Shown here piece by piece: positions 1-8,771 of a stretch of DNA of 64,000 bases; positions within the stretch are counted from its first letter, which is position 1, and each line of letters opens with the position of its first letter. Source of the stretch: Microcella indica (GTDB lineage Bacteria > Actinomycetota > Actinomycetes > Actinomycetales > Microbacteriaceae); NCBI RefSeq assembly GCF_013414345.1, contig NZ_CP058670.1:1240001-1304000 (forward strand), in the 5' to 3' direction. The notes under the pieces are model-generated. The model made no database searches. It was not told the DNA's origin and saw nothing but the letters and a program-made list of their open reading frames with translations. The translations under genes were made by a program, and so were the position numbers.

Positions 1-279
1 GCTGCTCTCGAACTGTACGACGTGGACGAGCGCGGGCTCGACCGCCTCGACCGCGCCGTGCTCACGGCGATCGTCGACCGCTTCGCGGGAGGCCCCGTCG
101 GGCTCTCGACACTCGCCGTGTCGGTCGGGGAGGAGGCTGAGACCATCGAAGCGGTCGTCGAGCCCTTCCTCGTGCGCACGGGTCTGCTCTCGCGCACGCC
201 GCGCGGGCGCGTCGCGACGGCTCGCGCGTGGCAGCACCTCGGGCGGAGGCCCGAGCCGACCGTGCTCGATGACCTATAG
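1..279 (+). CDS. ruvB: Holliday junction branch-migration helicase RuvB, C-terminal part (5' truncated)
   Basis: Only the last 92 residues are visible; the reading frame is open from base 1 and stops at 277-279. What remains looks like the C-terminal winged-helix domain of RuvB: a D-x-x-GLD-x-x-DR segment, then a hydrophobic helix and the stretch [16 protein letters not shown], and finally the LxRTPRGR motif that contacts DNA in this family. RuvB is the hexameric AAA+ motor that drives branch migration of Holliday junctions with RuvA. The Walker motifs lie upstream of the window. A yajC-secD-secF block directly after ruvB is common in actinobacteria and supports the call. Confidence 0.93.
   Translation, partial: AALELYDVDERGLDRLDRAVLTAIVDRFAGGPVGLSTLAVSVGEEAETIEAVVEPFLVRTGLLSRTPRGRVATARAWQHLGRRPEPTVLDDL
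274..279 (+). promoter_or_regulatory. -10 box of the yajC-secDF promoter
   Basis: TATAGT overlaps the ruvB stop codon. With transcription starting about 7 nt downstream, yajC would have a leader of about 80 nt. No convincing -35 hexamer is visible. Inferred from sequence only. Confidence 0.45.
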
Positions 280-367
280 TGGTCGGCAGGCTCTGGCGCA
301 GCATCCGCATGCCCTCACGACGACCGCGTCGTCGAGCCGCTGAACTCCCCGAAAGGCGTCCCACCCC

Positions 368-730
368 ATGGATCCGTTGACTATCGTCATGCTGGCCGTT
401 CTGGCCCTGCTCATCTTCTTCATGATCCGCAATTCGCGGAAGCGCCGCGCCGACATGGCAGAGCTGCAGGACAAGATGGTGCCGGGCGCTGAGGTCATGA
501 CCAACTTCGGCCTCTTCGGCACACTCCTCGAGATCGACGAGGAGTCCAACATCGCCGTACTCGAGACCGGCCCGGGCAGCACCGTGCGCGTGCACCGGCA
601 GACCCTCGCTCGCGTTGTCGAAGACGACGTCCTCGAGGAGGAGGAAGCGGACGAGGTCGACGGCGACGACTCGACCGACGCTCCCCGCCTCAACGAATCG
701 AGCGCCGACGCCAAGAAGTCGGACGACTGA
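368..730 (+). CDS. yajC: Preprotein translocase subunit YajC
   Basis: This 120-residue protein has the YajC layout: one N-terminal membrane helix (about residues 5-21, ending before the basic run RNSRKRR), then a small soluble domain with the conserved PGAEVMTNFGLFGTL segment. It binds SecDF and the SecYEG channel and assists protein export. The C-terminal third is strongly acidic (E/D run at about 88-101) and probably disordered. ATG at 368 is preceded by GAAAGG about 12 nt upstream. secD follows after 79 nt, so yajC-secD-secF is probably one operon. Confidence 0.95.
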   Translation: MDPLTIVMLAVLALLIFFMIRNSRKRRADMAELQDKMVPGAEVMTNFGLFGTLLEIDEESNIAVLETGPGSTVRVHRQTLARVVEDDVLEEEEADEVDGDDSTDAPRLNESSADAKKSDD

Positions 731-809
731 CCCCTCTCCGTCCCGGCCGCGTGGTGCGCGCCTTCTGACGCATGCCCGCAGATTCGACCGAAGAAATGAG
801 TACCTAGAG

Positions 810-2558
810 GTGGCCCGAAGCACTCCCGAGCGCAACGCGATCCGCTCACTCGTCTGGCTGCTCGTCATCATCGTCGGCCTCATTGCCGCCAATGGCGCGA
901 GCGTTCTGTTCAACAACGGGCAGTGGACGCCCAAGCTCGCCCTCGACCTCGAGGGCGGCACGCAGATCATCCTCGCGCCGCAGCTCGCCTCCGGAGACCA
1001 GGTCGACCAGGAGCAGCTCGAGCAGGCCGTCTCGATTATTCGACAGCGCGTCGATGCGGGCGGAGTGAGCGAGGCGGAGATCAACACGCAGGGCGGCGAG
1101 AACATCGTCGTCGCGATTCCCGGTGTGCCCGACCCCGCGACGATCGAGCGCATTCAGAGCTCGGCGAAGCTCGAATTCCGGCCCGTGCTGCTCGCCGATC
1201 TCGCCTCGAACCAGATTCTCGACGACCCCGAGGCGACCGACGAGGATTCTGCCGACGGCGACGAGACGGACGAGGCCGCGACCGACGACGAGGCTGCGGA
1301 GGGCGAGACGGCCGAGCCGACCCCGAGCGCCTCTCCCACCGACGCGAGCGACCCGGCGTGGATCACCGAAGAGCTCCAGCGGGAGTTCGACACCTTCGAG
1401 TGCTCGAGCCTCGACGTCGTGGGGGCGAACGTCGCGCCTGTCGACGAGCCTCTCGTGACGTGCGAGGCGGACGGCTCGATCAAGTACATCCTCGGCCCGG
1501 TCGAGGTCGAGGGTGAGGCCATCGCCGACGCGCGATCGGGGCTCATCGCCTCGTCGACGGGCGTCACCACGAACGAGTTCGGGGTCTTCATCGACTTCAA
1601 CGAGGAGGGCACGGCGCAGTTCCGCGAGGTCACGGAACGCCTCGTGAGCTTGACCGGAATCCGCAACCAGTTCGCCATCGTGCTGGACGGGCGCGTCATC
1701 AGCGCCCCTCGTACGATCAGCGCGATCACCGACGGCTCTCCGCAGATCAGCGGAAACTTCACGCAGGAGAGCGCGCAGGTGCTCGCCGATCAGCTCAAGT
1801 TCGGCGCTCTGCCGCTCGGCTTCGAGGTGCAGAGCAGCGAGAACATCACGGCGACGCTCGGACTCTCCCAGTTGCAGAGCGGCATCATCGCCGGGCTCAT
1901 CGGTATCGCTCTCGTCATCGGCTACGCGCTCATCCAGTACCGGGCCCTCGGCGGGGTGATCATCGCGTCCCTCGTCATCGCGGGCATCGTGACGTACCTC
2001 ATCATCACGTACCTCTCGAACCAGCAGGGCTACCGCCTCTCCCTCGCCGGCGTCGCGGGCCTCATCATCTCCATCGGCGTCATCGCCGACTCCTTCATCG
2101 TGTACTTCGAGCGCATCCGCGACGAGCTGCGCGACGGGCGCAGACTCGATGGCGCGGTCGAGGCGGGCTGGAAGCGAGCCTTCCGCACGATCCTCATCTC
2201 CGACGTCATCAACTTCATCGCCGCGGCGGTGCTCTTCGTGCTCGCGGTGGGCAACGTACGAGGGTTCGCCTTCACGCTCGGTATCACGACGATCGTCGAC
2301 CTCGTCATCGTGGCGCTCTTCACGCACCCGATGATGCAGCTCCTGGGGCGCACGCGCTTCTTCGGCGACGGCCACCCGCTGAGCGGTCTCGACCCCAAGG
2401 CGCTCGGCGCCGTCTACCGCGGCCGAGCGCAGTTCCGGCAGCCGCAATCGGTGCCAGCGGTCAAGCGCGCGAGCAGCAGCCGTGAGGCGCAGCGCCGTCA
2501 GACGATCGCCGAGCGCAAGGCCGCGGAAGCCCGCGGCGAAGGAGAGGACGCGCGATGA
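810..2558 (+). CDS. secD: Protein translocase subunit SecD
   Basis: This is a 582-residue SecD. It has an N-terminal membrane helix (about 14-34), the family signature DLEGG at 46-50, a large extracytoplasmic P1 region, and a C-terminal block of five hydrophobic segments from about residue 357. With SecF it uses the proton gradient to pull exported chains across the membrane. GTG at 810 is chosen because it puts the first helix close to the N-terminus; the frame stays open upstream to 615, but that part overlaps yajC. The P1 region carries an acidic Ser/Thr/Pro-rich insert at about 137-182, absent from short SecD proteins and probably disordered. The stop overlaps secF (ATGA). Confidence 0.95.
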   Translation: MARSTPERNAIRSLVWLLVIIVGLIAANGASVLFNNGQWTPKLALDLEGGTQIILAPQLASGDQVDQEQLEQAVSIIRQRVDAGGVSEAEINTQGGENIVVAIPGVPDPATIERIQSSAKLEFRPVLLADLASNQILDDPEATDEDSADGDETDEAATDDEAAEGETAEPTPSASPTDASDPAWITEELQREFDTFECSSLDVVGANVAPVDEPLVTCEADGSIKYILGPVEVEGEAIADARSGLIASSTGVTTNEFGVFIDFNEEGTAQFREVTERLVSLTGIRNQFAIVLDGRVISAPRTISAITDGSPQISGNFTQESAQVLADQLKFGALPLGFEVQSSENITATLGLSQLQSGIIAGLIGIALVIGYALIQYRALGGVIIASLVIAGIVTYLIITYLSNQQGYRLSLAGVAGLIISIGVIADSFIVYFERIRDELRDGRRLDGAVEAGWKRAFRTILISDVINFIAAAVLFVLAVGNVRGFAFTLGITTIVDLVIVALFTHPMMQLLGRTRFFGDGHPLSGLDPKALGAVYRGRAQFRQPQSVPAVKRASSSREAQRRQTIAERKAAEARGEGEDAR

Positions 2559-3565
2559 GCATGCTCACCCGGGTCGGCAACGACCTCTACACCGGTGCAC
2601 GGTCCTTCGACTTCGTCGGCAAGCGCGTCGTGTGGTACTCGATCGGCGCGGCCGTCATCATTCTCGCGATCGCCTTCACGGCACTGCGCGGGGGGTTCGT
2701 GTTCGGCATCGAGTTCCGCGGCGGCTCCGAGTTCCGGGTCACGGGCAGCTCGGCCGCGATCGAGGGCACTGCAGCGGCGACGTCGATCGCCGTCGAGGCG
2801 GTCGACGAGGTCGTGACGGGCGCCAACCCGCGCGTCTCCATCGTCGGCGGCGACTCCGTGCGCGTGCAGACCGAGCAGCTCACGCCGGGGGAGACGGACG
2901 AGCTCAGGGCCGCCCTCGCGGATGCCTACGGCGTCACGCAGGCCGACGTGGCCTCGTCCTTCATCGGTGCGACGTGGGGCGCGGATATCACCCGGCAGGC
3001 GGTTCTGGCTCTCGTCGTCTTCCTGCTCTTCGCGAGTGTGGTCATGGCGCTCTACTTCCGCACCTGGAAGATGGCCGTCGCGGCGATCGTCGCGCTGTTC
3101 CACGACCTCATCATCACGACCGGCGTCTACGGCGTGCTCGGGCTCGAGATCACCCCAGCGGCGGTCATCGGCTTCCTCACGATCCTCGGCTACTCCCTGT
3201 ACGACACGGTCGTGGTGTTCGACAAGGTTCGCGAGAACACGAGCGAGGACGGCGTCGAGTCGCGGCGCACCTTCGCGCAATCGGTGAACCTCGCCGTCAA
3301 TCAGACTCTCGTCCGCTCGATCAACACCTCCGTCGTCGCGGTGTTGCCCACCGCTGCGATCCTGTTCATCGGCTCCCTGCTCCTCGGCGCGGGAACCCTG
3401 CGCGACATCGCGCTCGCGCTGTTCATCGGCACGCTCGTGGGAACGTACTCGTCGATCTTCCTCGCGGCGCCGCTGTACGTGCACTTGCGCGAGAACGAGC
3501 CCGAGGTCAAGAAGCAGGGCGCGCGGCAGAAGGCGGCACGCCCGGAGTCGGGCGCCGTCCGCTGA
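2555..3565 (+). CDS. secF: Protein translocase subunit SecF
   Basis: The protein has 336 residues and six predicted membrane segments. The first spans about 25-44 and is followed by the family signature FGIEFRGGSEF (about 50-60). The membrane block begins near residue 150, with the GxxLxxxITPAAVIGFLTILGYSLYDTVVVFD region typical of RND-type SecF. It partners SecD. The ATG start overlaps the secD stop by 4 nt, which suggests translational coupling. The C-terminus is basic and ends with a short polar tail. A 58-nt gap with its own -10 box separates it from rel. Confidence 0.95.
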   Translation: MSMLTRVGNDLYTGARSFDFVGKRVVWYSIGAAVIILAIAFTALRGGFVFGIEFRGGSEFRVTGSSAAIEGTAAATSIAVEAVDEVVTGANPRVSIVGGDSVRVQTEQLTPGETDELRAALADAYGVTQADVASSFIGATWGADITRQAVLALVVFLLFASVVMALYFRTWKMAVAAIVALFHDLIITTGVYGVLGLEITPAAVIGFLTILGYSLYDTVVVFDKVRENTSEDGVESRRTFAQSVNLAVNQTLVRSINTSVVAVLPTAAILFIGSLLLGAGTLRDIALALFIGTLVGTYSSIFLAAPLYVHLRENEPEVKKQGARQKAARPESGAVR

Positions 3566-3598
3566 TCGCACCTGAGCGGGAGGCTCGCCCACGCGCCG

Positions 3599-3604
3599 TA
3601 GAAT
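3599..3604 (+). promoter_or_regulatory. -10 box upstream of rel
   Basis: TAGAAT in the secF-rel gap matches TAnnnT. A start about 7 nt downstream gives a very short leader that contains the strong ribosome binding site AGGAGG (3611-3616). Sequence inference only. Confidence 0.5.
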
Positions 3605-3623
3605 CGCAGCAGGAGGCGCAGGG

Positions 3624-5879
3624 ATGACCGAGACGACGCAGCAGCAGGGTCCTGCGCTGCGCGCGCTCCTGCCCCGCATCTTCTCGCGCTCGCAGCCCGC
3701 GGGCGGTCTCGAGAGTCTCACAAAGACGGTGCGGCAGCAGCATCCCAAGGCCGATATCGCCCTCATCGAACGCGCCTACAGGGTGGCGGAGCGGGCGCAC
3801 GCTGGCCAGACCCGGAAGAGCGGCGAGCCGTACATCACGCACCCGCTCGCGGTCGCGCAGATCCTCGCCGACCTCGGCATCGGGGCGAAGACCATCTCGG
3901 CGGCGCTCCTGCACGACACGGTGGAGGACACTGCGTACTCGATCGATCAGCTGCGTGCGGACTTCGGCGACGAGATCGGGATGCTCGTGGACGGCGTCAC
4001 GAAGCTCGACAAGCTCAAGTACGGAGATAGTGCGCAGGCGGAGACGGTGCGCAAGATGATCGTCGCGATGTCGAAAGACATCAGGGTGCTCATCGTCAAG
4101 CTCGCCGACCGTCTGCACAATGCGCGCACGTGGGGCTTCGTGCCGGCCGAGTCGGCTCAGCGCAAAGCGCAGGAGACGCTCGAGATCTACGCGCCGCTCG
4201 CGCATCGACTCGGCATCCAGACGATCAAGTGGGAGCTCGAGGACCTCTCGTTCGCCGTGCTCTACCCGAAGATCTACGTCGAGATCGAGAGTCTCGTCAA
4301 GGGGCGCACTCCCGAGCGCGAGGCCTTCGTGCAGCAGGTCATCGACGAGGTCAAGACCGATCTGCGGCAGGCGAAGATCAAGGGAGCCGTGGTCGGGCGG
4401 CCGAAGCAGTACTACTCGATCTACCAGAAGATGGTCCATCGCGGCCGCGACTTCGACGACATCTACGACCTCACGGGAGTGCGCATCCTCGTCGGGTCGA
4501 TCCGAGACTGCTACGCGGTCCTCGGCGCCGTGCATGCGCGCTGGAACCCCATGCCCGGTCGCTTCAAGGACTACATCGCGACGCCGAAGTTCAACCTGTA
4601 CCAGTCTCTGCACACGACCGTGTTCGGCCCGGGAGGCCGACCCGTCGAGCTGCAGATACGCACGCACGAGATGCATCAGCGCGCAGAGTTCGGGGTGGCG
4701 GCGCACTGGAAGTACAAGGAGCGCATGGCCGGCGCGGGCCGCGGTGAGGCGGGCACGGAGCGCTCGGACACCGACATGGCCTGGCTCGCGCACATCTCCG
4801 ACTGGCAGGCGGAGACGAGCGACCCGACCGAGTTCCTCGACAATCTGCGCTACGAGATCGGGGCGAAAGAGGTCTACGTCTTCACGCCCAAGGGCAAGGT
4901 CATCGGGTTGCCGGCCGGCGCGACGCCCGTGGACTTCGCCTACGCCGTGCACACCGAGATCGGCCACCGCACGATGGGCGCCAAGGTGAACGGTCGGCTC
5001 GTCCCCCTCGAGACGGTGCTGGCGAGCGGGGACTCGGTCGAGGTGTTCACCTCGAAGAATCCCGACGCGGGCCCGAGTCAGGACTGGCTGAACTTCGTCA
5101 CGAGCACGCGAGCGCGCTCCAAGATCCGCCAGTGGTTCACCAAGGAGCGCCGCGACGAGGCCGTCGAGCAGGGCAAGGATGCGATCGCGCGGGCGATGCG
5201 CAAGCAGAACCTGCCCCTCCAGCGCCTCATGACGCAGGATTCTGTGGCGCATGTCGCTCACCAGCTGCGCTACGAGACCGTCGAGGCCCTGTATGCGGCG
5301 GTCGGCGAGGGGCACGTGTCCACTCAGTCGGTCATCGAGAAGATCCTCGCGACCCTGCACGTGGAGTCCGAGTCGGACGACGAGCCCTTCAGCGTCCCCT
5401 CGCGCGTGCGCAGCCCGCTGAAGACGAGCGACTCAGGTGTCCTCGTGCGCGGCGCCCCCGACATCCTCGTCAAGCTCGCCAAGTGCTGCACCCCCGTGCC
5501 CGGCGACGCTATCGTCGGCTTCGTCACGCGCGGGCAGGGTGTCAGCGTGCACCGAGGGGACTGCACCAACGTGCAGTCGCTCCTGGCTGAGCCGGACCGC
5601 ATGATCGACGTCGAGTGGGCACCGACCTCCAAGAGCGTCTTCCTCGTGCAGGTGCAGGTGGAGGCGCTCGACCGGGGCGGTCTGCTCTCCGACGTCACGC
5701 GCGTGCTGACCGAGCACCACGTCAACATCCTCTCCGCGAGCGTCAACACCAATCGCGACCGGCTCGCGATCAGTCGTTTCGTCTTCGAGATGGGCGACAC
5801 GACGCATCTCGACCGTGTGCTCAACGCGGTGCGCCGCATCGACGCGGTGTACGACGTCTACCGGGTCAGCAACGGCTGA
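3624..5879 (+). CDS. rel: Bifunctional (p)ppGpp synthetase/hydrolase (RelA/SpoT family)
   Basis: This is a full-length 751-residue RSH enzyme. The HD hydrolase domain keeps THPLAVA (about 72) and LLHDTVEDT (about 95-103), so hydrolysis of ppGpp should be intact. The synthetase domain has [13 protein letters not shown] (about 258), YQSLHTTV and the [14 protein letters not shown] segment (about 325-355). A TGS domain starts near 416, a Cys-containing region with KCCTPVPGD is near 615, and an ACT domain lies at about 672-751. It makes and degrades the stringent-response alarmone. ATG at 3624 follows AGGAGG. The last 22 nt overlap a convergent gene on the minus strand. Confidence 0.97.
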   Translation: MTETTQQQGPALRALLPRIFSRSQPAGGLESLTKTVRQQHPKADIALIERAYRVAERAHAGQTRKSGEPYITHPLAVAQILADLGIGAKTISAALLHDTVEDTAYSIDQLRADFGDEIGMLVDGVTKLDKLKYGDSAQAETVRKMIVAMSKDIRVLIVKLADRLHNARTWGFVPAESAQRKAQETLEIYAPLAHRLGIQTIKWELEDLSFAVLYPKIYVEIESLVKGRTPEREAFVQQVIDEVKTDLRQAKIKGAVVGRPKQYYSIYQKMVHRGRDFDDIYDLTGVRILVGSIRDCYAVLGAVHARWNPMPGRFKDYIATPKFNLYQSLHTTVFGPGGRPVELQIRTHEMHQRAEFGVAAHWKYKERMAGAGRGEAGTERSDTDMAWLAHISDWQAETSDPTEFLDNLRYEIGAKEVYVFTPKGKVIGLPAGATPVDFAYAVHTEIGHRTMGAKVNGRLVPLETVLASGDSVEVFTSKNPDAGPSQDWLNFVTSTRARSKIRQWFTKERRDEAVEQGKDAIARAMRKQNLPLQRLMTQDSVAHVAHQLRYETVEALYAAVGEGHVSTQSVIEKILATLHVESESDDEPFSVPSRVRSPLKTSDSGVLVRGAPDILVKLAKCCTPVPGDAIVGFVTRGQGVSVHRGDCTNVQSLLAEPDRMIDVEWAPTSKSVFLVQVQVEALDRGGLLSDVTRVLTEHHVNILSASVNTNRDRLAISRFVFEMGDTTHLDRVLNAVRRIDAVYDVYRVSNG

Positions 5880-6427
5880 GCCGCTTCGGCGGCCGCCCGC
5901 TCCAGTCGTGCTCGCGCCCGGCGGCTGTGCGCGGCCCCGGGTCGACGCCGCAGAGCCTCGTCGATGCGCTCGGCACTCAGCCCTCTCGTCACCACGGCCT
6001 CCTGCAGGGCTGAGACGAGCACACGGGGAAGATCGTCGCCTTCGTCGTGCCGGGCGAGGTCGAGGAGCGTGCGCAGCGGGGTCGTGATCGCGACGCTCTC
6101 GAGCCTCACGGTCTCATCGAGGTCGATGACGACCTCCCGAGCCGCGAGAGCACGTCGCGCCGAGGAAGGAATGCGCTGACGGCTCGAGACGCAGCAGCAC
6201 AGCGTGGGGCAGCTCGAGTCGGTCCAGCCCCAGACCCACGCCGCGCAGCGCCCGGCGATGATGACGCGATCGTCACCGAGTGCGGGGGCGAGGGCCGTCG
6301 CACGCGCCCGTGGGTCGAGAGGCACGTCGAGGGGCAGGTAGCTCCCCCCGAGCGGAAGCAGCTCTCCGTCGAGGACAGCGGCGCGCAATTCGGTATCGGT
6401 CAGGCGAAGCGGAGTGCGGGGCGTCAT
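5858..6427 (-). CDS. AbiEi-like antitoxin-family protein, orphan
   Basis: This 189-residue protein resembles the C-terminal region of AbiEi-type transcriptional antitoxins common in actinobacteria. The visible features are an A-x-x-x-AAWVWG segment (about 61-68), a [15 protein letters not shown] motif (about 112-126) and an Arg-rich helical C-terminus. No AbiEii nucleotidyltransferase toxin lies beside it, so a toxin-antitoxin role is not supported. It contains an unusual CPTLCCC cluster near residue 73-79. Its 3' end overlaps the 3' end of rel by 22 nt in convergent orientation. The family match is moderate and the function unknown. Confidence 0.6.
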   Translation of the reverse strand: MTPRTPLRLTDTELRAAVLDGELLPLGGSYLPLDVPLDPRARATALAPALGDDRVIIAGRCAAWVWGWTDSSCPTLCCCVSSRQRIPSSARRALAAREVVIDLDETVRLESVAITTPLRTLLDLARHDEGDDLPRVLVSALQEAVVTRGLSAERIDEALRRRPGAAHSRRARARLERAAAEAAQPLLTR

Positions 6428-6517
6428 GCCGAGAGTCTCGCGCTCGCGCGGCCGCGAGACAGAGCATCCTCTCGAAAGGGGGAGAGCGCCGCGTCGAGCC
6501 GGACCTGGGGAGAACGC

Positions 6518-7750
6518 TCAGGCGTCGACGGCGGCCAGCCAGGCGCGTCGGGCCTCGAGAGCCTCGGTCAGCTCGGCGACCTTCGCCTCGTCCTTCGCCG
6601 CGCGGGCGGCTGCGAGGTCTGCCTCGAGGCCGGCGATCGCCGACTCCAGCTGCGCGGCGAGACCCTCCGAGCGTGCCTTCTTCTCGGGGTTCGAGGTGTT
6701 CCAGTGGTCGTCCTCGAGCTTGCGGACGGCCGTCTCGATGGCGCGCAGTCTGTCCTCGACCGACTTCATCTGATCGCGGGGGACCTTGCCGATCGCGTCC
6801 CACCGCTTCTGGATGTTCGTGAGCGTGTTGCGCGCTGCGACGCGATCGGTCGCGGTCAGGAGAGGCTTCGCCTCCTCGAGGATCGCGAGCTTCGCCTCGA
6901 GGTTGTCGGCGAACTCCTCGTTCTCCCGCGCGTCGACCTCGGCCTTGGCGGCGTAGAGCACGTCGCCCGCGGCCTTGAACGAGTCCCAGAGCGCGTCGTC
7001 GACCTTCTTGCCGGCCCTGCCCGCCTGCTTCCACTCGTCGAGGAGCCTCCGATAGGCGGGGATGCCCGCGGTGCCCTGGCTCGCGAGCGCCTCCGCGCGC
7101 GTGACGAGCTCCTGCTTGCGCTGCCGTGCATCCTTGTGCTCGGCGTCGAGCGCCGCGAAGAAGGCGCGCCGATGCGTCTCGACCGTCGTGCGTGCCGCAC
7201 GGAAGCGCTTCCAGAGCTCGTCAGCCTGCTTCTTCGGCACGCGCGGGCCGGACTGCTGGTGCTCCTTCCAGCGGGAGAACAGGGCATCCAGCTCGGCCGT
7301 GGCCTGCTTCCACTGCACCGACTGCGGGTCCTTCGCCGCGAGGGCCTCCGCCGCGACGACGATCTGGGTGCGCTCGGCGAGAGCGGCCTCGAGCGCGGCA
7401 GCCGCTTCGGCCTTCTGCTCCTCCGTGAGCTTCTCGACCGCGACGGTGAGGGCGGAGACGCGCGTGCGCAGCGCCTCGAGGTCGCCGACGGCTGCGGCCG
7501 ACTCGAGGGCCTCGGTGAGGCTCGTCACGGTCTTGGCGACGTCCGCAGCGGGAGCCCCGCCGCGCGCGCGCTGCTCGAGCAGTCGCACCTGGCCCTCGAG
7601 CTCCGCGTACTTGCGGGTGAAGTAGGCGAGAGCCTCCTCGGGAGTGCCGTCGGGATACTGCCCCACTGCGCGCTCGGTACCCCGGTCGGTGACGAAGACC
7701 GTGCCGGTCTCGTCGACGCGGCCCCACTGGGTCACACCGTTGTCAGTCAC
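6518..7750 (-). CDS. DUF349 domain-containing protein
   Basis: The protein has 410 residues and is almost entirely charged, helical and coiled-coil-like, with repeated W-K-x-A/E-x-x-R/G units such as ELDALFSRWKEHQ, LLDEWKQAGRAGKK and NIQKRWDAIGKVPRDQ. These are the marks of tandem DUF349 repeats. The start is GTG at 7750 (minus strand), with TATGCT about 55 nt upstream. The N-terminus carries a short separate segment with GRVDETGTVFV and YPDGTPEEALAYFTRK. DUF349 proteins have no established enzymatic role. The neighbour upstream on the same strand is a cyclophilin, separated by a likely terminator. Confidence 0.88.
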   Translation of the reverse strand: MTDNGVTQWGRVDETGTVFVTDRGTERAVGQYPDGTPEEALAYFTRKYAELEGQVRLLEQRARGGAPAADVAKTVTSLTEALESAAAVGDLEALRTRVSALTVAVEKLTEEQKAEAAAALEAALAERTQIVVAAEALAAKDPQSVQWKQATAELDALFSRWKEHQQSGPRVPKKQADELWKRFRAARTTVETHRRAFFAALDAEHKDARQRKQELVTRAEALASQGTAGIPAYRRLLDEWKQAGRAGKKVDDALWDSFKAAGDVLYAAKAEVDARENEEFADNLEAKLAILEEAKPLLTATDRVAARNTLTNIQKRWDAIGKVPRDQMKSVEDRLRAIETAVRKLEDDHWNTSNPEKKARSEGLAAQLESAIAGLEADLAAARAAKDEAKVAELTEALEARRAWLAAVDA

Positions 7751-7806
7751 GTGGATCTCATCCTCTGGTCACTCGGTCGGCGGCGAAGGTCGTCGCACGG
7801 CTTTTC

Positions 7807-7812
7807 AGCATA
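7807..7812 (-). promoter_or_regulatory. -10 box for the DUF349 gene
   Basis: Read on the minus strand, the sequence is TATGCT in an A/T-rich context (GGAATATGCTGAAAAG) that stands out from its surroundings. It lies about 57 nt before the GTG start at 7750. Confidence 0.5.
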
Positions 7813-7823
7813 TTCCACGCGTC

Positions 7824-7844
7824 CCGCCGCCCGGCGGGTGGCGG
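7824..7844 (-). terminator. Hairpin after the cyclophilin gene
   Basis: CCGCCGCCC and GGGTGGCGG form a 9-bp stem (one G-T pair) with a 3-nt loop, located 19 nt past the stop of the cyclophilin gene. There is no long T run on the minus strand, so termination is plausible rather than certain. Confidence 0.45.
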
Positions 7845-7862
7845 AGGCGGCGCGGTGCATCG

Positions 7863-8645
7863 CTACTGGATCGTGATGCTCGTGATCGTCGTCGGAACGG
7901 TGGGCGCGCCGTCGGGAGCGCCGCCCTCGGCGCCCGCGTCGACGATGCCGGTCATGAGCGAGTCGAGCCCGCTCGTGATGCGGCCGAGCACCGTGTATCC
8001 ACCGGCGGCATCCGAGGGGATGGTCGAGTCCTCGTAGACGATGAAGAACTGGCTGCCCATGCTCGACCCGTCGCCGCCCTGGCGCGCCATCGCGAGGGTG
8101 CCTTCAGGGTAGACGTCGTCCTCCGGTGCGTTCTCGATCGGCCCGAACCGGTAGTCGGGCCCTCCCGAGCCGTCGCCGGCGGGATCGCCGCACTGCAGCA
8201 CGAAGATGCCCTCTGTCGTGAGGCGGTGGCAGGTGAGACCTGCGAAGAACTCCGTCTGCGCGAGGGAGACGAACGAGGCGACAGCCTGCGGGGCCGCCAT
8301 GCCGTCGAGCTCGAGGCCGAGCTCGATGTTCTCGTTGAGGGTGAGCGAGCCCGTCCAGGTGCGGAACTCGCTGAGCTCAGGGGCGGGCGCCGCGGCGTCG
8401 GGCGTTGCGGACGGGGTGGCGGACGCCTCTGCTGTGGGGGTGATGACCGGCTCGGGCGCGCCCGGCCCGGCGACGTACGCCAGCTGCGCCGTCGTCGCGA
8501 GCGCAGCAACCACGACGAGCCCGATGACGGCGACGAGGTTGTCGCGCTTGCGGCGCGCAATCTTCGCCTCATGGACGGTCTGGCGCGCCTGGTACTGGCG
8601 CAGCCTCTCGCGGGCCTGACGGTCTCTGCTCGAGCTGGCTGCCAC
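7863..8645 (-). CDS. Membrane-anchored peptidyl-prolyl cis-trans isomerase (cyclophilin type)
   Basis: The protein has 260 residues. The N-terminus is very basic (about 1-36) and is followed by one membrane helix (about 37-60, NLVAVIGLVVVAALATTAQL). Next comes a Pro/Ala/Thr-rich linker, then a cyclophilin domain from about 95 with TCHRL, LAMARQGGDGSSMGSQFFIVY and VLGRI. It probably folds exported proteins outside the membrane. No lipobox is present. The start is GTG at 8645 (minus strand), with GGGAG upstream. A cyclophilin gene near rel is also the order in Mycobacterium. Confidence 0.92.
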   Translation of the reverse strand: MAASSSRDRQARERLRQYQARQTVHEAKIARRKRDNLVAVIGLVVVAALATTAQLAYVAGPGAPEPVITPTAEASATPSATPDAAAPAPELSEFRTWTGSLTLNENIELGLELDGMAAPQAVASFVSLAQTEFFAGLTCHRLTTEGIFVLQCGDPAGDGSGGPDYRFGPIENAPEDDVYPEGTLAMARQGGDGSSMGSQFFIVYEDSTIPSDAAGGYTVLGRITSGLDSLMTGIVDAGAEGGAPDGAPTVPTTITSITIQ

Positions 8646-8699
8646 TGTGCTCCCTCACCTTGCGGATGCTGTGGGCGCCGGGGGAGGGCGCCGAGGTGA

Positions 8700-8705
8700 A
8701 CTCTA
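8700..8705 (-). promoter_or_regulatory. -10 box for the cyclophilin gene
   Basis: The minus-strand TAGAGT lies about 55 nt before the GTG start at 8645. It is one half of a divergent promoter pair with rarA. Confidence 0.45.
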
Positions 8706-8759
8706 GTCGAGGGCGGGCGCCGCCTCGGTCGTCGACCGTCCGCTCACGGGGCGGGCCGA

Positions 8760-8765
8760 TAGCAT
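8760..8765 (+). promoter_or_regulatory. -10 box of rarA, leaderless arrangement
   Basis: TAGCAT is followed by exactly 6 nt and then the ATG of rarA. Transcription starting at the usual distance would begin at or next to the start codon. No ribosome binding site is visible, consistent with a leaderless message. Confidence 0.55.
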
Positions 8766-8771
8766 CGCCCC

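Noticed and set aside
846-2447. Minus-strand open frame opposite secD
   Set aside because: Extremely Glu/Asp/Arg-rich shadow of secD; no recognisable domain.
5858-6427. Toxin-antitoxin system
   Set aside because: No adjacent AbiEii-like toxin; the neighbours are rel and a DUF349 gene.
6047-7876. Plus-strand open frame (609 codons) across the AbiEi-like and DUF349 genes
   Set aside because: The minus-strand genes have conserved motifs; this frame has none.
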